A stretch of 64,000 nucleotides of DNA from Haloferax marisrubri (GTDB lineage Archaea; Halobacteriota; Halobacteria; Halobacteriales; Haloferacaceae): the NCBI RefSeq assembly GCF_001469875.2, contig NZ_LOPW02000010.1:779924-843923 (forward strand), written 5' to 3'. The position numbers and the translations under genes were made by a program. Shown here one piece after another: positions 16,958 to 25,441 of the stretch. Positions within the stretch are counted from its first letter, which is position 1, and each line of letters starts with the position of its first letter. The notes under the pieces are model-generated. The model worked only from the letters and a program-made list of their open reading frames with translations. It did no database searches and was not told the origin of the DNA.

Positions 16958-17866
16958 TTACCCATTGACGAGCCTCCAGAGAGCCCCGAGGGTGATGAGC
17001 ATGCCGACGACGGTGTTGATGACGGGATACCACCAGTACGCCCGGTCCACGTCGACGCCGGCGGCGACGATGCCGAGGACGACGACCGGATAGGCCGCCA
17101 AGAGCGCGCCGAGTCGGAGGTCGACCGCGGCGAAGGCGACGGCGGCGAGACCCCACGTCGCGGCGCAGTACCAGTAGGTCCGGCGCTCGCCGAGGGCTGT
17201 CGCAGTCGTCCGAATACCGGCCTCGCGGTCGGGTTCGATGTCCGGAATCGCGGAGAACGTGTGCATCCCCATCGTCCAGAGCCACGCGCCCGCGACGGCG
17301 AGCATCGGGGGGTTCGACCCCGAGACGGCCGCGTAGGCGGCGACGCCCGGCAGGACGTACAGGCCGTTCGACACCGAGTCGAGAAGCGGCGTCGTCTTGA
17401 ACCGAAGCGGCGGGGCGCTGTACTCGACGGCGAGGAAGAAGTGCGCGGCGAGCCACGGCCACGCCACCCGCGGGACGAGGACGAACAGGCCGACGCCGAG
17501 CAGGCCGCTCCCGGCGACGACGGCGGTGTTCACGGGGTCGCCGCGCCAGCGGGCCTCGCGGTCGTCTTTCTTCGGGTTCGCCTCGTCCACGTCGGCGTCG
17601 AACACGTCGTTGACGCCGTAGAGGAAGACGTTCGCGGGGACGAGGAAGTACGCGAACAGGGCGACCGCTTCGAGGCCGAACAGGTCGGCGGGGGCGCTCG
17701 CGGCGGCCGCGACGCCGACGACGACGGGACCGGCGAGGTAGAGCCAGAAGCGGGGCCGCGAGAGGACCGCGAGGTAGACGAGGCGGTCCCGCAGACCGCC
17801 GTCTGCCCGGGCGTTGCTCTCTCGTCCACCGTCGCCGCCCTCCCCGACCTCGGTCTCTGCGGCCAT
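16958..17866 (-). CDS. lyeJ: lycopene elongase/1,2-hydratase
   Basis: 302 residues of the UbiA prenyltransferase superfamily with about eight membrane helices. The first Asp-rich motif is NDVFDADVDE (about 93-102) and the second DIEPDREAGIRT (about 199-210). LyeJ adds C5 (DMAPP) units to both ends of lycopene and hydrates the 1,2 bonds, giving the C50 skeleton. The ATG at 17866 is used here; a GTG at 17878 would overlap the crtD stop (GTGA) and add four residues, and both are credible. Confidence 0.92.
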   Translation of the reverse strand: MAAETEVGEGGDGGRESNARADGGLRDRLVYLAVLSRPRFWLYLAGPVVVGVAAAASAPADLFGLEAVALFAYFLVPANVFLYGVNDVFDADVDEANPKKDDREARWRGDPVNTAVVAGSGLLGVGLFVLVPRVAWPWLAAHFFLAVEYSAPPLRFKTTPLLDSVSNGLYVLPGVAAYAAVSGSNPPMLAVAGAWLWTMGMHTFSAIPDIEPDREAGIRTTATALGERRTYWYCAATWGLAAVAFAAVDLRLGALLAAYPVVVLGIVAAGVDVDRAYWWYPVINTVVGMLITLGALWRLVNG

Positions 17867-17874
17867 GTCGGCGC

Positions 17875-19377
17875 TCACCTCGCGTCGTCGGCCATCTCCT
17901 CGGCGGTGAGTTGGCCGCTGATGAGACACATCGGGACGCCGATACCCGGCGTGGTAAACGACCCGGTGAAGTAGAGGCCGTCGACCGCGTCGGAGCCGTG
18001 GGGCGGGCGGAGCAGCGCCGTCTGGAACAGCGTGTGCGCGAGGCCGAGCGCCGTGCCCTGCGTGCTGTTGTAGCGCTCCTTGAAGTCGTTCACGCAGAAC
18101 GACTCCTCGACGACGATTCTGTCGCGGAGGTCGACGCCGGTGTTGTCGGCGATGTCGTCGAGGACGAGGTCGCGGTAGCTCTCGCGGAGTTCCGGCGTGT
18201 CCTCCAACCCGGCCGCGATGGGGACGAGCGCGAACAGGTTGCTGTGACCCTCGGGTGCGACCGAGTCGTCGGTCTTCGACGGCACACAGAGGTAGTACGC
18301 GGGGTCGTCGGGCCACGCCGGGTCTTCGAATATCGTCTCGAAGTGGTCGTCCCAGTCGGTGGGTAACACGAGCGTGTGGTGGGCGAGTTCGTCCACGTCG
18401 CCCTCGACGCCGAGATAGAGCAGGAACGCCGAGGGGGCGTACGTTCGGGAGTCCCAGTAGTCGGCGTCGTACTGGCGCTTCTTCTCCGGGAGGAGCTCCT
18501 GTTCGGTGTGGGCGTAGTCGGCGTCGGAGACGACCTGGTCGCAGAGGAACTCGCGGCCGTCCTCAGTGCGGACGGCGAACCCGCCGCGGCGACCGGCGAT
18601 TTCGGCCACCGGGGAGTCGGTGTGGAACTCGACGCCCAACTCCTCGGCGAGGTCGACGATGGCGTCGACGACGCCCGCGAGGCCGCCGTCGGGGTAGTAG
18701 ACGCCCATGTTGAAGTCCACGTGGCTCATGAGGTTGTAGAGCGCCGGCGTGTTGTTCGGCGCGCCGCCGAGGAACACCAGCGTGTACTGCATTATCTGCT
18801 GGAGCTTCGGGTGGTCGAAGTAGTTCTCGACGTGGTCCTGCATCGACCCGACGAGCGACAGCCCCCACGAGTACCGGAACACGTCGAGGTCGATGTAGTC
18901 GGTGAGGTCCGGGCGGTCGGTGTAGACGAAGTGCTCCATCCCGATGCGGTAGTTCCGCTCGGCCTTCCGGAGGTAGTCGTCGAGCCGGTCGCCCGCGCCG
19001 GGTTCGTACGACTCGAAGGTGGCCTTGTTGGCCGCGACGTCGGGGAGCATGTCGACCCGGTCGCCGTCCTTGAAGAAGATGCGGTAGTGCGGGTCGAGCC
19101 GGGTCAGCCCGTAGTAGTCCTCCGGTTGCTTGCCGAAGTAGGCGAAGAAGCGCTCGAACACGTCGGGCATGAGGTACCACGACGGCCCCATGTCGAACCG
19201 GAAGCCGTCGCGTTCGAGCGTGCTGGCTCGGCCGCCGAGCTGTTCGTTCTTCTCCAACAGCGTCACGTCGGCACCGGCGTCCGCGAGGTAGCACGCCGTC
19301 GAGAGGCCGCCGAAGCCGCCGCCGACGACGACGACGGACTCGCCGGCGAGAGAGTCGAGAGCCGAGACAGAATTCAT
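17875..19377 (-). CDS. crtD: carotenoid 3,4-desaturase (phytoene desaturase family)
   Basis: 500 residues. The N-terminal dinucleotide fold SVVVVGGGFGGLSTACYLADAGADVTLLE is followed by the substrate region and the family's C-terminal motif GLYFTGSFTTPGIGVPMCLISGQLTA. In haloarchaea the CrtD in this gene order introduces the 3,4 double bonds on the path from lycopene to bacterioruberin; assignment as CrtD rather than the phytoene desaturase CrtI rests on the lyeJ-cruF context. The ATG at 19377 has a box A 24-33 nt upstream; an alternative start at 19404 would overlap that box. Confidence 0.92.
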   Translation of the reverse strand: MNSVSALDSLAGESVVVVGGGFGGLSTACYLADAGADVTLLEKNEQLGGRASTLERDGFRFDMGPSWYLMPDVFERFFAYFGKQPEDYYGLTRLDPHYRIFFKDGDRVDMLPDVAANKATFESYEPGAGDRLDDYLRKAERNYRIGMEHFVYTDRPDLTDYIDLDVFRYSWGLSLVGSMQDHVENYFDHPKLQQIMQYTLVFLGGAPNNTPALYNLMSHVDFNMGVYYPDGGLAGVVDAIVDLAEELGVEFHTDSPVAEIAGRRGGFAVRTEDGREFLCDQVVSDADYAHTEQELLPEKKRQYDADYWDSRTYAPSAFLLYLGVEGDVDELAHHTLVLPTDWDDHFETIFEDPAWPDDPAYYLCVPSKTDDSVAPEGHSNLFALVPIAAGLEDTPELRESYRDLVLDDIADNTGVDLRDRIVVEESFCVNDFKERYNSTQGTALGLAHTLFQTALLRPPHGSDAVDGLYFTGSFTTPGIGVPMCLISGQLTAEEMADDAR

Positions 19378-19400
19378 GTCCGTTCGTAAGGACGTAGAGG

Positions 19401-19410
19401 ACATAAATCG
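19401..19410 (-). promoter_or_regulatory. box A of the crtD-lyeJ-cruF operon
   Basis: CGATTTATGT on the minus strand lies 24-33 nt before the crtD ATG at 19377, the leaderless position. Confidence 0.6.
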
Positions 19411-19472
19411 ACTGACCGAATCGACTGCCGTCGGGGGGTAGCTTTAGGCTCGGTCCCTCCTTACGGCCCCGC

Positions 19473-20165
19473 ATGAACGACACCACCGCGGTGGTCACAG
19501 GCGCGAGTTCCGGAATCGGCGCGGCGGTCGCGCGCGCTCTCGGTCGCGCCGGTGCGACTGTCGTCGCCTGCGCCCGCGACGGCGACGCCCTCCAGTCGGT
19601 CGTGGACGACATCGAGGCCGGCGGCGGGACCGCCAGCGCCGTCCGCGCCGACGTGCGCGACGAACTCGACATGGAGCGCCTGATGGAGACGGCGGCCCGC
19701 GCCGGCGGGCGCATCGACGTGCTCGTCGCCAACGCCGCCGTCGCCCACGGCACGCCCGGCGAGATGCCCGCGCCCGAGGAGTCCTACGCGGCGTTCGACG
19801 ACACGCTCCGGACCAACGTCCGCGGCGTCTTCGCGGCGGTCAAAGAGGCGCTCCCGCACATGGCCGACGACGGACGCATCCTCGTGCCCTCCGGCGCTAT
19901 CGCTCGCGAGGCGAAGCCGGGGATGGGCGCGTACGCCGTCTCCAAGGCGGCCGCCGAGGCGCTCGGCCGGCAGTTCGCCGCCGACTGCGACCAGACCGTG
20001 ACGGTCGTCGACCCCGGCCTCGTCGCCACCGACCTCACCGGCGGACAGGGCCGCGACCCCGACGACGTGGCCGATCTGTTCGTCTGGGCGGCGACCGACG
20101 CCGACCCCGCCGAGTTCGACGGCGACATCGCGGACCTCAAGGCGTGGAAACAGGCGACGCGGTGA
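19473..20165 (+). CDS. short-chain dehydrogenase/reductase
   Basis: 230 residues. The Rossmann cofactor motif TGASSGIG is at 9-16, NAAV near 87-90, catalytic Ser near 140 (LVPSGAIAR) and the Y-x-x-x-K pair at Tyr154/Lys158 (GAYAVSKAA). All four SDR catalytic elements are present, so the enzyme should be active with NAD(P)(H); the substrate is not predictable. A conserved VVDPGLVATDLTG loop follows. It is divergent from crtD, with a short intergenic region. Confidence 0.92.
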   Translation: MNDTTAVVTGASSGIGAAVARALGRAGATVVACARDGDALQSVVDDIEAGGGTASAVRADVRDELDMERLMETAARAGGRIDVLVANAAVAHGTPGEMPAPEESYAAFDDTLRTNVRGVFAAVKEALPHMADDGRILVPSGAIAREAKPGMGAYAVSKAAAEALGRQFAADCDQTVTVVDPGLVATDLTGGQGRDPDDVADLFVWAATDADPAEFDGDIADLKAWKQATR

Positions 20166-20240
20166 GGTCTCTCGTCGGTTCGACCCCCGCGCTCCGCCGG
20201 AATCGCGCCCCTTATTAATCCGAACCATTTCGTTCATAAT

Positions 20241-21062
20241 ATGAACCGTTCGACGGCCATCGGCGCGGGGAGCGTCGTGGCACTCGTCGCGCTCTCCGGA
20301 TACGCCGCGAGCGCCGAGGCGTGGAACCTCCTTATCGTCTCGTGGGCCGCCTTCGGCGCGATGGCGCTCGCCGCGCCCTTCGGCGCGCGGAGCCGGACCG
20401 AACACGCCGAGGGACTCGTGTGGGGCTACGGCCTCGCCAGCGGCGCGATGGTGACGAGCGCCGCGGTGTTTCTGGTCCCGCAGGCGCTCGGCCACCACCC
20501 TCAGTTCGGCGGCTTCGGCATCGCGTTCGGCATCCTCGCGGGCTTCGCCGCCCACACCGTCGGCCACCGCTTCGCTCACATGAACTTCCCCGTGGACCGC
20601 ACCGTGACCGAACTCTCGGCGCACGCCATCTCCGCGGGCGCGATTATCGGCATCGTCTACGGCAACATCGACGTGGGCGTCGGTCTCGGCCTCGCCATCG
20701 TCTCGCACAAGGGACCGGCCGGCTACGCCGCCGCCCGCCGGCTCTCGGGACAGGACAAGTCGGTCGCCCCGCTTCTCCTCCCCGCGGCGGGCCTCGGCAT
20801 CGCCGCCATCGTCTCCAGCGCCGTCTCGCTCCCGGCGACCGACGCCTTCCGCGGACTCGTCTTCGGGTTCGCCTCCGGCGTCTTCCTCCACGTCGCCATG
20901 GACTTCCTCCCGCGCTGTGAAATCGGCAGCGAGATTCACGAACTCCTGTCGGTCGAAGACGGCCACGCCCACGCGATTCTCGACCGCCTCCGGGTCCACG
21001 CCGCGCTGAGCACCGGCGTCGGCGGCCTCGCCGTCTTCGCCGCGTGGCTGGTGCTCAACTAA
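20241..21062 (+). CDS. ZIP-family metal transporter
   Basis: 273 residues, about eight membrane helices. The ZIP signature is visible in helices IV and V: ELSAHAISAGAIIGIVYGN and GLGLAIVSHKGPAGYAAA, with His residues as metal ligands, and a late FGFASGVFLHVAMDFLPRCE with His/Asp ligands. The family moves Zn2+, Fe2+ or Mn2+ into the cytosol. The His-poor loop after helix III argues against strong sensing of zinc. Two ATGs near the start are plausible, and 20241 gives the usual short N-terminus. Confidence 0.88.
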   Translation: MNRSTAIGAGSVVALVALSGYAASAEAWNLLIVSWAAFGAMALAAPFGARSRTEHAEGLVWGYGLASGAMVTSAAVFLVPQALGHHPQFGGFGIAFGILAGFAAHTVGHRFAHMNFPVDRTVTELSAHAISAGAIIGIVYGNIDVGVGLGLAIVSHKGPAGYAAARRLSGQDKSVAPLLLPAAGLGIAAIVSSAVSLPATDAFRGLVFGFASGVFLHVAMDFLPRCEIGSEIHELLSVEDGHAHAILDRLRVHAALSTGVGGLAVFAAWLVLN

Positions 21063-21071
21063 TCGACTCTT

Positions 21072-21103
21072 GACGACTCGACGACTCGACGACTCGACTA
21101 CTC
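21072..21103. repeat. 8-bp tandem repeat (GACGACTC)
   Basis: Three perfect GACGACTC units plus one variant (GACTACTC) run through the convergent gap between the ZIP gene and the ATP-grasp gene. The last copy contains the TAG stop (21098-21100) of the minus-strand gene, so slippage here could alter its C-terminus. Confidence 0.85.
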
Positions 21104-22408
21104 GCCGGCCGGCCCGAGGTAGCCCCACGCGAGCAGTCGGTCGCCGTCGCCGCTTATCCACCGCTCGCCGATGTCGTCGCGGTAGTACAGGTTCGGGATG
21201 ACGATGTCGTCGACGCGGTCGTACGCCTGTTTTCTCGCCTCCTGCATCGTCTCGCCCTTCCCGGTGACGACGAGCGGGATGCCGCTTTCACCGGCGGCGC
21301 GCCACTGTCCATCGACGAGCTTCGCGTCCTCGATGTGGACGCCCTCGCGGCTGTCGGTCTCGAAGACGACCGCCGCGTTCCGCGAGTTCTCGTCGTAGGT
21401 CTTCTCGTCGGTGAAGGGGAACGGCGGCAGGACGATGCGGACCGCGATTTGGTAGCCGCTGTGGACCGATAGCTCGGGGTCGTTGCCGTGGGCGAGGTCG
21501 TAGAAGAACTGCGCGGTCGACGACTCGAACGACTCCTCTTGGAGCGTAATCGTCGGGTAGCCGAACCGCGGCGTGAACTCCAGCGGGTAGATGCCGTGTT
21601 CGTTGACGATGCAGTTGATGTCGATGCTCCCGACGTAGCCCTCCTCGGCGAGCCACGGTTCGAGCCGGCCCAGCGTCTCCTCGAACAGCCGGTTCCGCCC
21701 GGCCCAGAACATCGACGTGCCCATCTCGCCGGTCGAGGGGCCGATGTTGCCCGGAAAGAGCTTCTTGTGCTCGAAGTTGAAGTTCACCGGGTCGACGAAC
21801 GTCTCCCCGTTGAAGAAGCCGCAGACGGCGATTTCGACGCCTTCGACCTTCCGCTGGAGCTGAAAGCCCTTCATCCGGTGGCCCCACGCCTGCTTGTACG
21901 CGCGGAGCACCTCGACCACGTCGCTCCCGTCGTCCTCGTTGCCGACGTAGAGGAGTCGCTTGACGTTCTGGACCTCGCCGAGCGGCTTGATGACGTAGGG
22001 GGCGCGGTTCCGCCGGACGTACTCGATTCCCTCGTCGAAGTCGCGGAAGATGCGCTGTTCGATGGTGTTGACGCCGTGTTCTTCGAGCACGTCCATGGCG
22101 TAGCCGCGGTCCTCTTCGAGGCGGTCGGTGTTCGGCGTCCCGCCGACGACGGCGTGCCCCTCCTCGCGGAGTTCCTGCGCCAGCGCCCCGGTGCCGATAT
22201 CGGAGCCGACCCAGATGTCGTCGAAGACGATGACGTCGGCCCACTCGACCTCCGCGCGCCAGTCGTCGGTCTTCGGAACGAAGCCGTCGCCAATTTCCTT
22301 GTCCCGCTCGGCTTCGATGTAGTACCGCACGTCGTGGCCCTCCCTGTGGACCTGCCACGCGAGGTCGGTGATGAGCGCGGCGTCCGCCGACACGAAGAGG
22401 AAGTTCAT
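21098..22408 (-). CDS. PurD-like ATP-grasp ligase
   Basis: 436 residues. The overall order matches phosphoribosylamine-glycine ligase: an N-terminal Rossmann-like domain, ATP-grasp residues (APYVIKPLG, GFQLQRKVEGVEIAVCGFFNGE), a GNIGPSTGEMG loop parallel to the PurD GPNTGGMG loop, GYVGSIDINCIV, PLEFTPRFGYP, and a C-terminal GARS-C-like region (AVVFETDSREGVHIEDAKLVD). But the N-terminus MNFLFVSADAALITDLAWQV lacks the canonical PurD GGREHA motif. I call it a PurD paralogue with an unknown acceptor; it may be mis-annotated as purD elsewhere. No other purine gene is nearby. Confidence 0.72.
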   Translation of the reverse strand: MNFLFVSADAALITDLAWQVHREGHDVRYYIEAERDKEIGDGFVPKTDDWRAEVEWADVIVFDDIWVGSDIGTGALAQELREEGHAVVGGTPNTDRLEEDRGYAMDVLEEHGVNTIEQRIFRDFDEGIEYVRRNRAPYVIKPLGEVQNVKRLLYVGNEDDGSDVVEVLRAYKQAWGHRMKGFQLQRKVEGVEIAVCGFFNGETFVDPVNFNFEHKKLFPGNIGPSTGEMGTSMFWAGRNRLFEETLGRLEPWLAEEGYVGSIDINCIVNEHGIYPLEFTPRFGYPTITLQEESFESSTAQFFYDLAHGNDPELSVHSGYQIAVRIVLPPFPFTDEKTYDENSRNAAVVFETDSREGVHIEDAKLVDGQWRAAGESGIPLVVTGKGETMQEARKQAYDRVDDIVIPNLYYRDDIGERWISGDGDRLLAWGYLGPAGE

Positions 22409-22468
22409 AGCCGAGGACTCGGGCGCGACCTGAAAACTGTATGCGTGGTGAGAGGTAGCGCGGGCCGC

Positions 22469-22819
22469 TCAGTCGCTCGTCAGCCGGCGAAGTTGGACGG
22501 AGACGCCGAGCGCCGCCCCGAGGAGCAACACGAGGTTGAACGCCGCTTGGAACGGCGCGCGGTACTCGGGGTTCACCCACGTCGTGATGGTCTGGCTGGC
22601 GTTGAGGTAGAACTGGAGCGCCGCGATGAGCGCGAGCAACAGCAGTCCCGCGAGCACCGCGTAGTCGAGGTAACGACGCATCCGCTCCGCGAACTCGCGG
22701 TTCTCGGTTTCCTCGTCGTCTCCCGCGTCGTCGGCACTCTCGGTCGGCTCCGGGGTCGCGTCAGTCGATACCGTCGTCTCGGTGTCGGCCTCGTCGGCAG
22801 TCGTCGAGTCGTCGCTCAT
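22469..22819 (-). CDS. small acidic two-helix membrane protein
   Basis: 116 residues from the ATG at 22819, which overlaps the upstream stop (ATGA). Residues 1-47 are a Thr/Glu/Asp-rich acidic tail, then membrane helices at about 52-72 and 90-108 separated by a short loop (NASQTITTWVNPEYRAP). No catalytic motif. Tight coupling to the PGF-CTERM surface protein upstream suggests a shared membrane complex or export role (inference). Confidence 0.7.
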   Translation of the reverse strand: MSDDSTTADEADTETTVSTDATPEPTESADDAGDDEETENREFAERMRRYLDYAVLAGLLLLALIAALQFYLNASQTITTWVNPEYRAPFQAAFNLVLLLGAALGVSVQLRRLTSD

Positions 22820-23823
22820 TTCGACCACCTCCGGGCGACGAAGACGGCCGCGAGCAGTCCCACGACCGCCACTATCGGGCCGAATCCGGGTGCCGCCGAG
22901 GAGGTCTCGGTCTGCTCGTACGCGGTTTCTCGCGGTGCGTCGCCGTCGCCGTTCTCGAAGTCTTCGACGCGGAGTTCCACGTCCTCTCTGGTCTGGTTCA
23001 CGCTAATCGTCCTCGTTGGGTTCAGGTTCGCCGCGCCGCGGGCGGTGTCGATGACGACCCCGTCGCGGAGCAACACGGCGTCGATGTAGTAGTTGTAGTC
23101 GTTCGGGACGCTCGCCGACGCGCCCACCGTCTCGGTCCGGCCGGCCGCGATGGTCCCCGCGTCCACCGTCGTCCGGGAGGCCACGATGTTGGATTCGGCC
23201 TGCCGGAGGACGAACAGCACGGAGAGTTCCTCGGCCGGGTCGTCGCCGGCGTTCGTCAGCGTCGCCGTCAGGTCCAGCGTCGTCCGGTCCTCGTCGGCCT
23301 CGGCGATGGCGAAGGAGACGGGCGGGAGCGCCTCGCTGTCGGTGAACGAGGTGGTCGACCGGAGGTACGGCGGCTTGATGGCCGAGACGCCGCGGACGCT
23401 CTTTCGCGCCTCGTCGACCCGCTCGTCGTCGCTGTAGAGTACGACCTCGATGTCGTAGCCGCCCTCGCGGGGGACCGTGAGGTTGGTCGTCGTCGCCGTC
23501 TCACCGTCCTTCGAGAGCGTCCCCACGTCGAGTTCCCGCGTCGTCGTCAACAGCCCCGACTCGGCGTCGACGGCGCGAACGAGGACGCTCACGTTCCGCG
23601 TGGGGTTGCCTCGGTGGTCGATTCGCGTCTCGATTTCGAGGGTGACCGTCTCCCCCGTCGCCTGCCCGGCCGCGATGGAGACGCCGGCGACGTCCACCGG
23701 TCCGGGTCGGACGGGCCCGTCGTCGGTCGGGTCCGCGATGACCCCCGGCACGACGGCGGCGGCGACCAGCGCCACGACGACGACGCCGACCGCCCCGGCG
23801 GTGAGGAGGGCGTTTCTTTCCAT
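22816..23823 (-). CDS. secreted PGF-CTERM surface protein
   Basis: 335 residues. There is an N-terminal hydrophobic segment (LLTAGAVGVVVVALVAAAVV) as signal or anchor. Two CARDB-like beta-sandwich regions follow, e.g. VTLEIETRIDHRGNPTRNVSV and TTLDLTATLTNAGDDPAEELSVLF. The C-terminus AAPGFGPIVAVVGLLAAVFVARR is a PGF-CTERM sorting signal: in Haloferax, archaeosortase ArtA removes it and attaches a lipid anchor. Probably an S-layer-associated or cell-surface protein. The next gene overlaps its stop by ATGA. Confidence 0.82.
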   Translation of the reverse strand: MERNALLTAGAVGVVVVALVAAAVVPGVIADPTDDGPVRPGPVDVAGVSIAAGQATGETVTLEIETRIDHRGNPTRNVSVLVRAVDAESGLLTTTRELDVGTLSKDGETATTTNLTVPREGGYDIEVVLYSDDERVDEARKSVRGVSAIKPPYLRSTTSFTDSEALPPVSFAIAEADEDRTTLDLTATLTNAGDDPAEELSVLFVLRQAESNIVASRTTVDAGTIAAGRTETVGASASVPNDYNYYIDAVLLRDGVVIDTARGAANLNPTRTISVNQTREDVELRVEDFENGDGDAPRETAYEQTETSSAAPGFGPIVAVVGLLAAVFVARRWSK

Positions 23824-23986
23824 ACCCGACTGACATTTACGGTCGGGTATATGTTTTGTCCCCGACGGGTTGACGGAGCGAGCGACGCGGCGGCGACGCC
23901 GCGGCCGTGGGGACCCGCTCGCGACCGGGAGTGTCATGGTAAGTGTGAACACACGCTTTCGTCCCGGAGCGCGTATCTCTACTGCT

Positions 23987-24145
23987 ATGTCGAAGGCAAT
24001 GCAGCAGGCGACGTGTTCGTGCGGGTTCAGCGTGACATCCGAGAACAGAAACGAGGTCGTGAAAGTGATTCAGGAACACGCCCACGACGAACACGGAAAA
24101 GAGATGACGAGAGACGACGTGCTGGCGATGATGAAGCAGGCCTGA
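23987..24145 (+). CDS. DUF1059 small protein
   Basis: 52 residues from the ATG at 23987. Sequences such as ATCSCGFSVTSENRNEVV and EHAHDEHGKEMTRDDVLAMM match the DUF1059 family, whose members keep a Cys-x-Cys-G-x-x motif near the start and a His-rich helix, suggestive of metal binding. Upstream in-frame codons encode a basic leader and are rejected. It lies just before a universal-stress gene on the same strand but with a separate box A. Confidence 0.85.
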   Translation: MSKAMQQATCSCGFSVTSENRNEVVKVIQEHAHDEHGKEMTRDDVLAMMKQA

Positions 24146-24164
24146 CGAGCGTGGTCGGGCGTGG

Positions 24165-24174
24165 ATTTTTATAG
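24165..24174 (+). promoter_or_regulatory. box A of the stress-protein gene
   Basis: ATTTTTATAG lies about 22-31 nt before the ATG at 24196, giving a leaderless transcript. Confidence 0.65.
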
Positions 24175-24195
24175 GACGGCGTAGCGATATGTGGC

Positions 24196-24597
24196 ATGGC
24201 AACATACGTTATCGGGACGAACTCGGTCCACACGAGCGCCGAAGTCTGCGACTATCTCTCGCGGCGAATCGACGCCGGCGACGTGCTCCACGTCGTCAAC
24301 TCCCACCCCGGCGGCGACGAGACCGACAGCGAGGACGCCCGCGACGGCGAGGACGCCCTGAACGTCGTCGTCTCCCGACTCGGCGACCTCGTGGACGTAG
24401 AGACACACCAGTACATCCGCGGTAACGACGCCGCCGAGGACATCCTCCAGTGCGCCGACGAACAGGACGCGGACGAAATCGTCATCGGCATCCGAAAGCG
24501 CAATCCGACCTCGAAAATCGTCTTCGGCAGCACGGCACAGGACGTGCTGTTGAACTCGAACGTCCCGATGGCGGTCGTCCCGCTGGAAAAAGTCTAA
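24196..24597 (+). CDS. universal stress protein (UspA family)
   Basis: 133 residues, one Usp domain. The N-terminal strand is MATYVIGTNSVHTS. The ATP-binding C-terminal motif G-2x-G-9x-G-(S/T) is approximated by GIRKRNPTSKIVFGSTAQDVLLNSNVP. Residues 35-50 form an Asp/Glu-rich surface loop. Usp proteins bind ATP and respond to stress; no partner is visible. Confidence 0.92.
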   Translation: MATYVIGTNSVHTSAEVCDYLSRRIDAGDVLHVVNSHPGGDETDSEDARDGEDALNVVVSRLGDLVDVETHQYIRGNDAAEDILQCADEQDADEIVIGIRKRNPTSKIVFGSTAQDVLLNSNVPMAVVPLEKV

Positions 24598-24627
24598 TCG
24601 ACGCGTCCGAGACCGGTCGCGGCCGAC

Positions 24628-25359
24628 TCAGTCTCCGGCCCGGTACTCGACGAGAACCATCTCGAACGCGGGCTCCTCGTCGCCTTCCTCCTCGTAGAAC
24701 GCCATGTAGCCCGGCAGCGGGCTCTCCGGCGTGACACAGCTCTCCCAGAAGACGCTCCCGTTCGTCCGGACGACGAAGTTCGCGCACTCCAAGCCGGCGT
24801 AGGCGGAGATTTCCTCGACTCTGAAGCTCACGTTGCCGTTCGCGCCGGAGGCCTCCCAGCCGTCGCCGACGCTGAGCGTCTCGCCGTCGACCCCGCTGTA
24901 GTACGGCGAATCGAAGCCAATCGTGGCGACCGACCCCGACGGGCTTCCGGCGAGTTCGCCGTAAATCTCGTCCGGCGGCGCGCTCACGGTCTGCTCGCTC
25001 GTCGTGTTGGGCGTGACCAGTTTCGTCCGAATCGTCACCTCGTCGTCGGTCGCGGAGACGACCTCCCACTCGTAGGTGGCGGTGCCGTCGATGCTCGGAC
25101 TCGTGATGTCGTAGCGGTAGTACTGCCCGGTCCGGTACCGCTGGTCCCACGTCCCGTTGAAGTCGAAAGACGTCCTCTCGGTTGCGTCGCCGTCGCCGCT
25201 CTGGTCTGCCGAGTCGCCGTCGGCGGCGGTCGCGGTCGCGTCCGTCGCGCCCGCCGACGAGTCGGTCGCGGTCGTGGCGTCGCCGCCGACGCCGCCCCCG
25301 CACCCGGCGAGGAGAACCATGAGTGCGACGAGGAACACTCGCGCTACTGTGGGTTGCAT
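24628..25359 (-). CDS. putative lipoprotein, unknown function
   Basis: 243 residues from the ATG at 25359. A short leader ends in a lipobox, LMVLLAGC, followed by a Thr/Ala/Asp-rich low-complexity linker (about 22-60). The folded part is beta-rich: TWDQRYRTGQYYRYDI, YEWEVVSATDDEVTIRTKLV, GFDSPYYSGVDGETLSVGDGW, CANFVVRTNGSVFWESCV. Two cysteines in the C-terminal part could form a disulfide. A TTATG-type box A lies 22-31 nt upstream. No family recognised. Confidence 0.7.
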   Translation of the reverse strand: MQPTVARVFLVALMVLLAGCGGGVGGDATTATDSSAGATDATATAADGDSADQSGDGDATERTSFDFNGTWDQRYRTGQYYRYDITSPSIDGTATYEWEVVSATDDEVTIRTKLVTPNTTSEQTVSAPPDEIYGELAGSPSGSVATIGFDSPYYSGVDGETLSVGDGWEASGANGNVSFRVEEISAYAGLECANFVVRTNGSVFWESCVTPESPLPGYMAFYEEEGDEEPAFEMVLVEYRAGD

Positions 25360-25441
25360 ACAAGACACGAGAGGCCACCCGGGGACATAATAGACACGTC
25401 AGACGGGACGAGGGCGCACGGGGCGAACCGAGACGAACCGT

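Noticed and set aside
15980-17974. Plus-strand open frame of 664 codons
   Set aside because: Antisense to cruF and lyeJ; Arg/Glu/Asp/Val-rich with no domain, a GC-rich shadow.
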